DNA from: Bipolaris cookei
Taxonomy: Eukaryota > Ascomycota > Dothideomycetes > Pleosporales > Pleosporaceae
NCBI GenBank assembly: GCA_002286855.1
Contig: NRSV01000034.1
Span: 248,001-312,000, forward strand
Length of the DNA stretch: 64,000 bases
Direction of reading: 5' to 3'
In this document: positions 34,601-45,300 of the stretch, in pieces
How positions within the stretch are numbered: the first letter of the stretch is position 1
Layout of the letters: every line of letters starts with the position of its first letter
Program-made: the position numbers and the translations under genes
Notes under the pieces: generated by a model
Database searches by the model: none
Told to the model about the DNA's origin: nothing
The model's input: the letters and a program-made list of their open reading frames with translations, nothing else

Positions 34601-35017
34601 GGCCATAGCGGTTGGGTCAGCTCAGTGGCCTTCTCGCACGACTCGACGCGGCTGGCGTCGGCGTCCTACGACTGGACCGTCAAGATCTGGGATGCGAGCA
34701 GCGGCGCGTGTCTGCAGACGCTCGACGTTCGCAAACCCCTCCGCAGTTTATCCTTTGATCCTACTAGCTCTTACCTCTATACCGAAATAGGCACTATTGA
34801 TATTCAGAGCTTAGAGTCTTCTATCAGCACGGATATCGCAGAACCTGCGCGCCCCTTGTACGTAGGCACTGGCTTTAGCTCAGACGGTATATGGATTCAA
34901 CATACTGGCAATAACATGCTATGGGTACCGTCAGAGTATCGACCATCGCACTCGTCTGTGAGTGGGATTAAGGTTGGTGTAGGTGTCGGGTCTGAAGAGT
35001 GTGGATTTGTAGTATAG
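31685..35017 (+). pseudogene. HET-NACHT-WD40 (HNWD-type) NLR with one apparent frameshift
   Basis: Fungal NLR of the het-d/het-e/het-r architecture: a HET effector domain that triggers incompatibility cell death, a NACHT nucleotide-binding switch, and a WD40 sensor. The start at 31685 (MRLLRYEDDD) is the usual HET opening. HET motifs: YAILSHTWGADAEEVTFADL, FWVDTCCIDK, RWFTRGWTLQEL. Around 32123-32128 the frame shifts by one base, as if one extra C were present, and continues in the next frame into NACHT: Walker A VKGDPGKGKTMLL, Walker B YLIIDALDEC, and the later YFMHQSAKDFLF motif. One intron lies at 33936-33991. Four WD40 repeats follow (34202-34705), then a degenerate blade-like tail to the stop at 35015-35017. 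Expected length is about 1,090 residues. The shift may be real or a base-call error; everything else looks intact. An in-frame ATG at 31394 exists but the extra segment is not HET-like. Confidence 0.85.
34202..34705 (+). repeat. Four tandem 126 bp WD40 repeats
   Basis: Units start at 34202, 34328, 34454 and 34580, exactly 126 bp (42 residues) apart. Each contains GHS..V.SVAFSHDSTRLASA and TVKIWDASSG. Units 1 and 4 differ at only three nucleotides. Differences between units fall at the two residues after GHS, the residue after V, and the residues around the D before TVKIWD. A fifth unit begins at 34706 but degenerates after CLQTLD. Confidence 0.95.
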
Positions 35018-35347
35018 ACCTTTAAATTAGGTTGGTTGTATGTGTTTGCCGCATTAACGCAAAGGCCTGTTCTACTTTTCTTAATCTCTTTTTCTTTAAT
35101 TCACTTTACGATAGAGGAACGGGGATGCACACGAATATATAGTCTTTGTATTAGCGCCTAGAAGCTTCTAGAGCTGTTAGAGAGAGGGTAACTGTTGTTA
35201 TGTTACGTCACTAGATGAATCCAGGATAGTTCTTGCTATTTCTTAGCTTCTTCCACTAGAGAAGTCACGGGTGACTATGGATGGACAATAGGGCCTTAGG
35301 GCATGTAACTAGGTACAATGCAAGTAGATTAAGCATGTTGGCTTGTA
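35018..35347. other. Downstream region of the NLR gene
   Basis: About 330 bp of likely 3' untranslated and spacer sequence; nothing recognised. Confidence 0.35.
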
Positions 35348-35875
35348 CGCTTCTAGAAGTTGGTAGCATGCGCCACAGCTAACTTTAGCACCTAAGTGCT
35401 ATAGGCATAGCGCCGAATTCGTTATGAGATAGCATACGACGACATCTGAGCACGCTACTGCACGCCCAGTGCCGCTAACAGTGCACATCATGTAGGACGA
35501 GTTTTGACGATCTTGCTGTCTGCGCGGAGAAACTGCCGGAACGTACCTATAGTACTTTAAGTTGACCTTGCGTGGCGGTAGTCTTAATCTTTGCTCTTTC
35601 GGCTTTCTCTCTGACCCACCGAGTTTTTCGCAAATATGTACTATCGCAAACAGACAAGGGCATGTTAGAGGAGAGTCTAGTGACAACGTTAATAGAGGGA
35701 GCGACAGCACGGTTGACGACACGTTTTTTGGCGTCGGAGATTGACTTGCTAAGAGAGTAAGGCGTGTAGAATAGACATGTGTTGTATTTATTTGTATTCG
35801 AGAACGCTTAGGGAAATCCGAGGGTCCGGAAGAGAAAGTGTCCCGTTACACCGTGCGTCCCGGCACGCTTGGATT
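35348..35875 (+). repeat. Repeat R, copy 6 (right of the NLR gene)
   Basis: Follows copy 1 landmark order: GCATGCGCCACAG, CTGAGCACGCTACTGC, GGAGAAACTGCCGG, then the palindromic GTCCCGGCACG terminus. It contains a short frame (TRFLASEIDLL) similar to the remnant in copy 1. Confidence 0.7.
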
Positions 35876-35961
35876 GACGTTAGAGAATTTCTTTTCAATT
35901 AGATAGCCTAGTCCTTGTACCTATAATAAAAGCACAATAGATTTTCAGCAACTTCTCTTAG

Positions 35962-36024
35962 GTAGTTGTGGAGATTGCGACCTCTGCAGTTATTGATTTT
36001 TGGTGGGATTTTGGGTGTCCAGCT
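35962..36024 (-). repeat. Right 63 bp TIR of the NLR-carrying unit
   Basis: Ends ..GGTGTCCAGCT immediately before TA; the inverted partner is at 30718-30780. Confidence 0.85.
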
Positions 36025-36103
36025 TACTTGTGGAACACGTTATGTTTTTCTTTTTGAATTAAGTAAGTCAGTAGGTAATTCCATGTACAAGACTTGATAC
36101 AAG

Positions 36104-37213
36104 GGTTGGTATTTATTTATTTATTGACTCCTACTCGGTTTCAGCCGCGTTTTCTCCGCAGCTATGCCCGGCATGGCTAGCGTAGCCAACAGCCGACGCC
36201 GCGCAGACGTTAATCCGCGTTGCCCCACGTCACTCCCCTATGGGAGCCAGCTGTTCCTAGAGGCCTGCCGTTTCCCCTCCACCACTATCTACAATCTGGT
36301 TGCCACCTTATCTAGATAATGGCTCTACTAACAGTATACTGTGCTTATAGGCTCGTAGAGACGTGCTGCCTCATGTTTGTAGCCGCGATATCTACAGTCT
36401 CCCCCCAGCGCTCGGCTGTCGTCTACGCGTCTTCGATCCCAACATGCCCAAGAATCTGCGCTTGTTCTATAAACTGGATGGCTTTAGTGGCTAACTGTGG
36501 CTTACTTAGGATGGCCCGGAGGTTGTGTCGTCCACGGAGGTTGCCGAATACCTGGTTCCGGAGGTCCTTGAGCGTCCTGCAATGTAGCAGGATGTGGGCG
36601 ACAGTCTGTCGTCTCTCCCCGCACTGGCAGCGGGAGCTGGTAACCCCTGGCACTCTTTGGGTGAAGAGAAAGTCGCGCAGGCCTATCTTCTCAGTACCTA
36701 GCTGCACTAGTAGCGCACTCTGTCGTTTAGTAAGGCCCACATGTGTCTGAAGTACTTTCTTAGTAGGCCACGGTGTGTGTTTGTAGGTTGCTCGACCTTT
36801 CGCCTCTGCTCGCCACTTGGCTGCCCACGCTCGCTCTGTTTGATTCCTGCACCAGCGTTTGACGGTCGATCTGATTGGATAGAGCCTGGGCGGTGCGTCT
36901 GCTGGCGGGTGTCTGCGCCCGTCCTCTCTCCATCCTGTGGCCTCTTTGGCGGCCCTGTCAACAGCTTCGTTTCCTGGGATGCCGGTGTGGGCTGGGATCC
37001 ACCTTATTGTCACTGGCCGGTCCATGTCCTGGAGCGTCTTGACCTGTTCTGCAATGTCTGCGAGAATGTATGCTCCTGATCGGCCTTCAGCCTTGGCTAC
37101 TGACCATATGGCTGCCTGGTTGTCTGTGTAGATGGCTACCTTCCGCCTCTCACCTCCTCGCTCTGCGTACTCTTATGCTATTTGCAGTGCGAAGCTGATG
37201 CAGGTTGGTATTT
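36104..37213 (-). mobile_element. 5'-truncated LINE with 11 bp target-site duplication
   Basis: An 11 bp direct repeat GGTTGGTATTT flanks the insertion (36104-36114 and 37203-37213). The 3' end, on the reverse strand, finishes in an AATA-type tail next to the left duplication, and the 5' end is cut within the RNase H coding region. These are the marks of target-primed reverse transcription of a truncated copy. Confidence 0.82.
36423..37202 (-). pseudogene. C-terminal part of a LINE ORF2 (RNase H and tail)
   Basis: The reverse strand reads CISFALQIA, a stop, EYAERGGERRKVAIYTDNQA and then VTIRWIPAHTGIPGNEAVDR, the RNase H region with the TDNQ and H..N..D motifs. It continues into a Cys/His-containing tail (RCQCGERRQTVAHILLHCRT). 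This is the usual arrangement at the end of Tad/I-clade fungal LINE ORF2. The reverse transcriptase and endonuclease are missing because of 5' truncation. An in-frame stop lies at about 37171-37175. Confidence 0.83.
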
Positions 37214-37343
37214 GTTGCATTAGCACTAATGTAATCTATCACTGAGACGGCTGTATTACTTAACCGAAATATATGTACAACTCTCTTACCCTCCTCGGCC
37301 CCGAACATATACATTTCCGTATCGTTAAATCAAAAGAATAATA

Positions 37344-39192
37344 ACGTAAAGCACCACCGAGCCGGACACACCACCGAGCCGGACACTTTTTCTTGGCATC
37401 GCGAACATCACTTGCAAAGTAACATGTCCCAACTACGTAAAGATACATTAACTCAGAGAGAAGGCAAAATTACTCTTGCTATTCAGGCCTATCGTACGGG
37501 CCAGTTTAAGAGCATTCGACGCGCTGCTGCTGTCTACAACGTTCCTTTTCAGCGGCTTTCTGATCGGCTTAACAAAATCACTTTTCGACCCCAGATATCT
37601 CCAAACTGCCGCAAACTAACTATAATTGAAGAGCAAACAATTGTACGATATATTCTTGATCTAGACTCACGAGGATTTGCTCCCCGACTGTGTGAGGTAG
37701 CGGATATGGCAGAGAAACTACTGCGCGTACGAGATGGCCAACCTTTAGGCAAGAACTGGGCAGAGCGATTTGTATCGCGTTCGGACGAGCTTAAAACAGC
37801 TTTCAATCGAGCAAAGGACCGCCAGAGAATACAGCAGGAAGATCCAGAGGTTATTAACGCGTGGTTTGAGCTTGTACGAGAGACAATTGAGAAGTATGGA
37901 GTACATTCTGACGACATCCATAACTTTGACGAGACTGGCTTTCAGATGGGCGTGATTGGCTCAATGAAGGTAGTTACAGGCGCAGAGCGTCGTACGAGGC
38001 CTACTTTGACGCAGCCAGGCAATCGTGAGTGGGTTACAGTTATTCAGAGCATCTGCGCTGCGGGGTATGCTACTCCGCCATTCATTATCTACAAGGGACG
38101 CGTCCATATCTCTGCTTGGTACGAAGAAGTAGATATACCGTACGATTGGAAGCTCTCAGTATCACAGAACGGCTGGACAAATAACGCGCTTGGTCTTGAG
38201 TGGTTAAAGCACTTTGACGAGCATACAAAGACGCGTCAGGTGGGGTCGTACAGGCTACTTATTCTTGACGGCCATGAGAGCCACCTAAACCAAGAATTTA
38301 AGGACTACTGTCTTGAACAGAAGATTCTTACTCTTTGTATGCCTGCTCATTCATCGCATATACTTCAGCCGCTTGACGTTGTCTGCTTTTCGCCTCTTAA
38401 GCAGAAGTACTCCCAACGCGTACGAGACTTGGCACGCCACCACGTCTGGCATATTGATAAAGAACGCTTCCTGCCAGCCTTTCGAGACGCGTTTCGCGAC
38501 GTATTTACGTTCGATAACTGCAAAAAAGCCTTTAAGGCAGCAGGGCTAGTTCCTATTAACGCGCAGAGAGTCATTGATCGTCTTGACGTACGCCTTTGTA
38601 CCCCACCACAAGAAGCTCAGCTAGAAACACCCTGGGAGTCTAAAACCCCTAGCAATTCGTACGAATTTGGATCACAGTCGAAGCTTGTAAGAGATTCTTT
38701 TGTACGATCACCAACTGCTGCACAAGAAGGCTTCTCAAAGCTTATTGAAGGAGCTGAGGAGATGCTACATGAGAATGTGCTTATGAAGGCCCGCATACGA
38801 GAGCTTGAAGAGCAATTAGCTGAGGTAACAAAGCGCCGAGGGCGTAAAAGAAAGCGAATTCAGACAGGCGGGACACTAGACTTTGGTGCAGGAGCATCGC
38901 AGGCAGCTGAAAATGCTGCTACTGGTCGTACGGCATCAAAGAAGGCGCGTGGTGGGGGTAGTCAAGAAAAGGCTCTACCAGGTCAACGGCACTGTGGAAC
39001 CTGTGGGAGAGTGGGCCATAACGCCCGTACGTGCCAAAAAGATGTAGAAGAAGATTCTCTATCAGATACAAGTGAGTTGTATAACGCATCTATAGCTAGT
39101 GTAGAGTAATTCGAGTTTTCGTACATGAAGTTCGTGATGCCAAGAAAAAGTGTCCGGCTCGGTGGTGTGTCCGGCTCGGTGGTGCTTTACGT
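37344..39192 (+). mobile_element. Pogo/Fot1-like DNA transposon, apparently complete
   Basis: 1,849 bp between TA at 37342-37343 and 39193-39194. TIRs are 63 bp (37344-37406 and 39130-39192), beginning ACGTAAAGC and differing at one position. Each TIR contains two tandem copies of a 17 bp motif with the core CACCACCGAGCCGGACA. The transposase frame inside is uninterrupted, making this the least damaged element in the island. Confidence 0.95.
37424..39109 (+). CDS. Pogo/Fot1-like transposase, intact
   Basis: 561 residues from the first in-frame ATG at 37424 (MSQLRKDTLTQREGKI). N-terminal psq-type helix-turn-helix (SIRRAAAVYNVPFQRLSDRL), a CENP-B-type second DNA-binding unit (LTIIEEQTIVRYILDLDSRG, GKNWAERFVSR), then the DDE catalytic core: DIHNFDETGFQMGV, LLILDGHESHLNQEF and HSSHILQPLDVVCF hold the three Asp residues. 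A coiled-coil-like stretch (MKARIRELEEQLAEVTKRRG) leads to a basic nuclear-localisation-type run and a CGTCGRVGHNARTC zinc knuckle (CX2CX4HX4C). It catalyses cut-and-paste transposition into TA. No stops, and near-identical TIRs, so recent activity is plausible. Confidence 0.95.
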   Translation: MSQLRKDTLTQREGKITLAIQAYRTGQFKSIRRAAAVYNVPFQRLSDRLNKITFRPQISPNCRKLTIIEEQTIVRYILDLDSRGFAPRLCEVADMAEKLLRVRDGQPLGKNWAERFVSRSDELKTAFNRAKDRQRIQQEDPEVINAWFELVRETIEKYGVHSDDIHNFDETGFQMGVIGSMKVVTGAERRTRPTLTQPGNREWVTVIQSICAAGYATPPFIIYKGRVHISAWYEEVDIPYDWKLSVSQNGWTNNALGLEWLKHFDEHTKTRQVGSYRLLILDGHESHLNQEFKDYCLEQKILTLCMPAHSSHILQPLDVVCFSPLKQKYSQRVRDLARHHVWHIDKERFLPAFRDAFRDVFTFDNCKKAFKAAGLVPINAQRVIDRLDVRLCTPPQEAQLETPWESKTPSNSYEFGSQSKLVRDSFVRSPTAAQEGFSKLIEGAEEMLHENVLMKARIRELEEQLAEVTKRRGRKRKRIQTGGTLDFGAGASQAAENAATGRTASKKARGGGSQEKALPGQRHCGTCGRVGHNARTCQKDVEEDSLSDTSELYNASIASVE

Positions 39193-39345
39193 TAGTATTA
39201 GTTTTAAAAAAAAATCGCTAATATGTAAAAATCGTTCGGGTATGTTTGTGTAAAACGCAAATCAAAATCGAGATATTCATCGCTTCATCTTCGTCTTTTT
39301 CTCCCCAAACCCCACTTCCCCTTGTTCCCCAATCTTTCAATACTT

Positions 39346-42300
39346 CTAATACCTCAACTTGCCCAATAGGCTAAAGCAATATGCACACTCCCTCTCACTC
39401 TTCATCTGTATCATAAAGACACGTGCGCGCGCACCCAGCACGCCGCCCGTCTTGCTGACGCCGCCAATTTGTCCGGCTTCGTCGACATTGTCTTCCCACA
39501 CGCTGACTGCTATGCCGCTACGGGCCACGCGCTCAAAGCATGTCTCAGACAACTGCACATCAAGAAGGAGCTCGCCGTGTTTCTTACCCGTCAGCACAAT
39601 GCGTCGTTCCTGACGGTGGTCTCGTGTACCAGGGGCGCGTTGTCGAGAGTTGGTGGGCGACGAGGGCATGCTGGGGTTAGGCGAGGGCAGCATGATGGTT
39701 AGCCTGGCGCTGCCCATGTCGCGCCATTTCTTGAGTGACTCGCGCTCGTAAAACCTGCACTTTGTGTTTGTGATGCCGGGTGGCGCACCGGGTGCTCGAG
39801 TGAGATCACCGGTGGGGGTTGAGGCGCCTGAACCTGGTCGAGAGTTGGAGTTGCTGTCAAAGGATGAGCCGGTGCTGCGTGATCCCAGAGTCGAGTTGCG
39901 ACTGCTGAAAACGCCATTCTTGCCGAACGAAAATCGGCCCAGTGCCGAGCGAAGGGCGCTGTTCATGGTCCCAACGGAAGATTCAGTGGCAGCGGAGATG
40001 GAAGCGGCGCGTGTGCTTGACTTTCGGTAGCTACTTCTCCTACCCAGTGTGCCTCCGATCCATCCAGAAGGAGTCTCGCTGCTTGTCCTAGCTGCGTTCT
40101 GGCGGTCCATTGCTTCGGCCCAGCTTGATTGTCCATAGGGGCCGCGTGCGTTCTGCAGCGCAATGTACGTGGGGTTGTTAATACGCGCTTGGTTAATCAT
40201 GGAGTACAACTGAGTGCATTCAGTCGCATTGCGACTCCTCAACATGATATTATTTCCAGGTTTGAGACGCGACTCACCAGTAGGTGGGGAGCGAATGGAG
40301 ATATCAATAGCCGTTGACTTGCGCAACGGCACCAAAGGGGTAAGCTCAACCGCAATAAGGGGAGCACCTCCCTCGGGAGTGATGATCTCGTCGCCGTCGG
40401 CAAGGAAAGGTTTAGAATGATTGCTTGAGATTTCGAAGACCTCAATCTTTCCTGGTGTGACGACAATACTACATTCGTCGGGGTGCAGGCTGTCCCATTT
40501 ATCCTGGTCAGACCAAGCAAACAGGGACGCTATCGTTCGTGAGGCCTTTCCGGAATTTTGCGGAACGGTCCGGTAAGGCGAGTTTGATGCGGATTGAGAG
40601 GGTGTAATGGTGCCATTGGGGAGAGTGTAGATTGAAGGTTGAGGCGACACCTTGGGGAAATTCTTCGTTTCCTCTTCCGTTTTCTCAGCCGTAGTCGGGC
40701 GACTGGGCTCGCGAACCGCAGTTTGTGGGCGCGAAGTGTATCCGCGGGGTCCGATGTATCCGATTGGCATCAGTGGCATGGGTACATCATCATCTAGCTC
40801 GTCCTCAGATGACTCAGATGTTGCGCTCTCCTCCTGTTCTTCGTCTGCTTCTTCTTCGGATTCAGAGTCTTCCTCGCTTTCACTCGACTCTTCCGTGCAC
40901 GTGGATGGCTCATACTCGTGCTTCAGGGGTGAAGATGAACGGCGCTTGCCTCTGAAGCCAGGTAGTGTTGGTAGAAGTACGGGAGTCTTGGAGCCCTTTA
41001 GTGTTTCAGGGCTTGCCGGGCTGGGGGAACGATGCGGTGGAGTTGGTGGGGGTGGCACATCAGCCGGAACCTCTGGCTCTTGAATATCCTCAACCGTGAT
41101 GCTATGCTTCTTCTGGTGCATCTTAGGAGGCGCCGAGGATACTTCACGAACATTGTCGGATTTTACACGTGAATCCTCAGAAGGTGTGGAAGGACGGCTC
41201 GACTTTCTTTGTCTGGGAATGCTGGGAAGCTCCAAGGAAGGCACAGATGAAACCCTTCTATGTGCTTGTGGACGTTGAGGTGAAGGCGGGGAGCCAGGAG
41301 GAGAAAGCTCCGACTCCGTGATTGTACGCTTGTCTCCTTCAGAAGAGTCCGAGTCCGAGTCATCAACCTCAGAGGTTGGCATCCAGACACTGAAGCCCTT
41401 GCTTGACTGCGAAAGCGCCGATGGCGCAGACGGAAGCGACTGGGGTCGTCGCTTCGTAGACTTTCTACGGGACTTGTGGAGTTCCTCGGCTGGTTTAACA
41501 TCCTCTGGTTCAGTGGGATCATCCAGTGTGATTTGGCGGGATGGACGTCCAGAGTGTGGAGATGAGGGGTTTTTGGAAAGCCTCTTTGCTCTTGTTCGTT
41601 TGAGGCTTAACGGAGAACCAGTGTTGGCCATACGCACTGCTTCGTCGAGGCCGCGAGGTGTCCGGTCAGCATCATCGTGGGGCTGATCTGTCGGGAACAT
41701 TTGTTCAACCGGAGTACGCGGCTCTGCTTGGGCGACGTCTTTGGCGTCGTAAAGATTGCTGAAGGAGGCATCGCCGCTCGGAGGCGTGATGGGCGACACT
41801 GTCCGTGACTGGTTTCGCTTATGTGGGGTATCGTAGTGCCATACTTTTGATACTTCGGTGTGTCGTTCGCCGATAGGAATATCAATCTCATGTGGGCTGG
41901 GGGTTCGGCTCTTGTCTAGTGCGGTTGAGCCTGTTGCATGAGATGGAGAAGAAGAACCATGGCTGCTTGTTCGCTGTGCTTGATTGGTTGCGGCTTGGAT
42001 TTTCCTAACTTCGGACAATTCAGGAGGGATGGGATTGAGTCCAAACATCTGTACCCACTCGAAGCCAGCCTGTTCGTCGTCAGAAATTAGAGACATGACC
42101 TCGCTCCATTCGGAACCATCTGCCTGGGTTCCGCGGATCATGACAATAATCTCGCCCTTGGCATCGCCATTGCGAGCCGATGCGTTACTCAGCTGGACCG
42201 GCGGCAGGAGTAACCATCGTCCCGTGGAATCGACTTCACAAATCAGAATATCACCTCCAGCACCCTGACCTGGAGCATTGTCGCGGAGTAAAATCTCAAC

Positions 42301-45300
42301 GCGACAACTCATTTCTTGACCACTGGAATGGTAGAGATGCAAATCAAAGTGGTCCCTAGCTCGCACACATCGCGACGGATCAACTCGCACACCCGCAAGA
42401 GGAGCGAGACTGCGAGGATCACGGGCACGGGTGGGGTCAATGTCGGCTGCTGCTTCGTCTTCGAGGCGGGCCTGCTCATCGTTGGATCGCTTTCTGGCGG
42501 CGATGACCAAATCTTGGAAGATGCTTGACACCTTCTCTATGCGCTCGGATGGCTTCACGTGGTTGATGCCCTACAATAAGTCAGTATATGAGAAGGCTAT
42601 GTTTGAAGAATGTGACAAACCTTCAAGCTCTTTGAGAGATACTTGAGTCGCACCAGTGGGCGCTTGAGCATATAGGCAACATCAACACGCTCGCCGTCAC
42701 TGTTGACGACGTATCCCTCTGCATTACGTGGCATGCCTTCATCCCACGGTGCGCCATCGTCTGGCCCATTGACAACCTTGGCGGGCTTAAAGGGATCTTC
42801 GTCTGCGGGTGCGAGGCTGATTACCACATCCTGGAAGCCAAGACGCCAGACGGAAATGTAGTCGGAGTAGACTCGCTGTGCGCTCTGTGCCCACGTAATC
42901 AGTTCATCAGAGTCGTCCTTGGGGACGCGCTTGTGCAAGGTCTTGAGTCGCTCTAGACAGACACCCATGTCGACAATGGGCTTTGTGATTTCACTTGGAT
43001 CTGCTGATTTAGATGAGCGAGAGAACAAACCAGCAGCAATGGCGGCCTCTGATTTGTTCAAGACACAGCTGAGAAGAACGGGAATGACGCCGTCGACAAG
43101 AGTGCGAAGCTCTCGCATATATTTGGCCTCGTCAGAGGAGAGCTCTTGCATGATGTCTTCAATGGTGGCAGTGGCTAGGCGGCTCCTATTGGTACGAATG
43201 CTGCGAGCCGAAACGATGCTCTTAGAGCCTGCTGCTTTGGGCATAGAGAGAACCGACATGAGGTCCTCATGTCTGGCAAGCTTCCTCCGGCGAGTGCTCT
43301 GGCGACTGATGATTGTCGAGGTTTCGGGGTTCAGAAGCGAGCCGACTTCAGACGAAGGCGCTCGAGTCCGGGTTCGCTCAGAGAAAGCACTCACTGTGTC
43401 TGAGGCACCAACGCCTGATGATCGTGTTGATTGAGAGGCAATTGTAGAAAGGCGCTTGCCAGTGGATGGAAACATGCGCGGGCCCAATATCTGGCGCGGT
43501 CGCAGTGGCTGCGGCATTAGATCGACCATGTGATCATCAGCAGCTTCAGAGGGTGCAGCTTCTTTTGCCTCTTGGTCTCGAGCGTCTTCCTTGGGCATGT
43601 CGTCTATAGAAGTAGATTCGCGAAGGGGAGACGACATGGATCGACCCTTCGTTGGGGAGTACTGGCTGCGCCTTGCACCACGGCGCTTCAGACTTGGCGT
43701 TGATGCAAAAGACACTTCGCTATCTTTGTCTTGGACAGTTGTTTCGCTCATGGCATCCGAGGCGATGGTGGATGGTGCCTCCTCGAGCTCTTGTGTATTG
43801 ATGATCATCTCGCGGCTGGATTGCCTGCGTCGTTGCTTGCTGCTGCTGGCGCTGCCGCTTCCACTGCTGCGACGGCGGTTCTTGTCGACGGATTTGGGCT
43901 TTGTCCTCTCAGTGAATGCACTAACTTCTGATTTCTCAGCCGGGTAGGGCAGATCGAGGGATGACACAGAGTCCTTGGATCCTCTCCTCTTCTGCGACTC
44001 TTTTGCGGGCTCATCTTGTGTCGCCTCCGTCGACACAGTGACCTCTGACCTGCCGGCTGCGGCAGGGAGATCTGGGGACGAAGCAGATCCCCTGGATCTA
44101 CGTCTACGTCGCGAGCGTGAACTTTTGACGGGTGTTTCCTCCGTCACGTCGGTTGACAGGGTTACCTCTGATGTTCCCAGGTTTGAAGGTAGCTCTGAGC
44201 TTGATGCAGAATCCTTGGATCTTCTTCGCCTGGGGCGAGATTTGGGGTTCACGAGGGGGTCAGGTGTGCTGCTGAGCCAAGCTTCTAGGCGGCTTCCCAC
44301 GGGCCTGGTGGGAGGTGTCTCTGACGCTGCTGTGATTGTCAATGGCGTAGCGGCCTCCTCCTCGGTCCTTGGGTACGACCTGCGACTCTTCCTTCGTGAG
44401 GGCTTCTGGGGGTTCCTGAGAGCTTCATCAGCTGTACGGTCGCCTTGGCTCCGCGGGCGGCGCCGTCGTCTTCGCTCTCTGAGTTCGTCATTCCGCGGCG
44501 AAGTAATTCTGCTCTCTCGTGGGAATGAAACGGCACTCTCCTCGTACTCGACTGTGACGACTAGATTGGGGTCCTCGCTCAGTGCTGTGTCGGATTTGTG
44601 GGCAAGCCTCTGTGGGTATTTTGCAAGGTCATCTGCTGACATGGATCCCCGTGGTGAAGTGCGCGCACGCCGTCTACTAGGTCGCACCCTCACCAGCTCG
44701 GTCTTTTCTTTCTCTGGCTTCGGAGACGTTGATTTAGGTCGCGGCCCATCGCTCTTTGCACCCTTGTCACTCTTTGCGCTCTTCCCGCTTCCTCCACCGC
44801 TGCTTGTTGGTCGTTGGTCGCTGCCAGAGCTGGGGGGCTTTGAGGGTCTGCGTTGCTTGGGTGGAGGCTTGATCTGTCCGGTGCTTTTCCCAATGTACTC
44901 GGCGAAGGGGAGAAGAGGGCTCTGCTGGAGGGTTACAGGCGCAAGGGGTTTGAGTTCAGGACTGGCGGGCTTCTTGGGAATGATTTTCGAGGGGCGGACC
45001 CAGGCATTGGGGATGGTCTTTGGCTGGGGGCGGCCGGCGGCGTCCTTGGGGGGCGGCTGTTTGCTGCGCCAGTGTGAGTCGCTGATGACGCGCTTCTTAG
45101 GCGCAGTTGCCGTAAGGACATCTTCGTCGAGCTCGTTGTGGGGGATGGGTGTCTTCTTTCCGCTGCCGGGGCGCTCTGGACTGGCACCGACAGACTTGCC
45201 CCGTTCGTGCGCAGGCTTCCAGTTTGGCTTGTCGTCAAAGGCCTTTGCTTTGGGCGTCGTGGTGGGCGTAGTGGGCGTAGCGGGCGTAGCGGGCGTGACG

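Larger units (their letters stand above)
30718..36024 (+). mobile_element. TIR-bounded, TA-flanked unit carrying an NLR gene
   Basis: The ends are 63 bp inverted repeats (30718-30780 and 35962-36024) starting AGCTGGACACC and matching at 58 of 63 positions by my count. Both outer edges abut TA (30716-30717 and 36025-36026), as expected for Tc1/mariner-superfamily insertion. Just inside lie inverted copies of repeat R (30871-31165 and 35348-35875), and between them a HET-NACHT-WD40 gene. No transposase is encoded, so movement would depend on one supplied from elsewhere. Alternatively, two related short elements could have landed in opposite orientation around the gene by chance. Confidence 0.6.
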
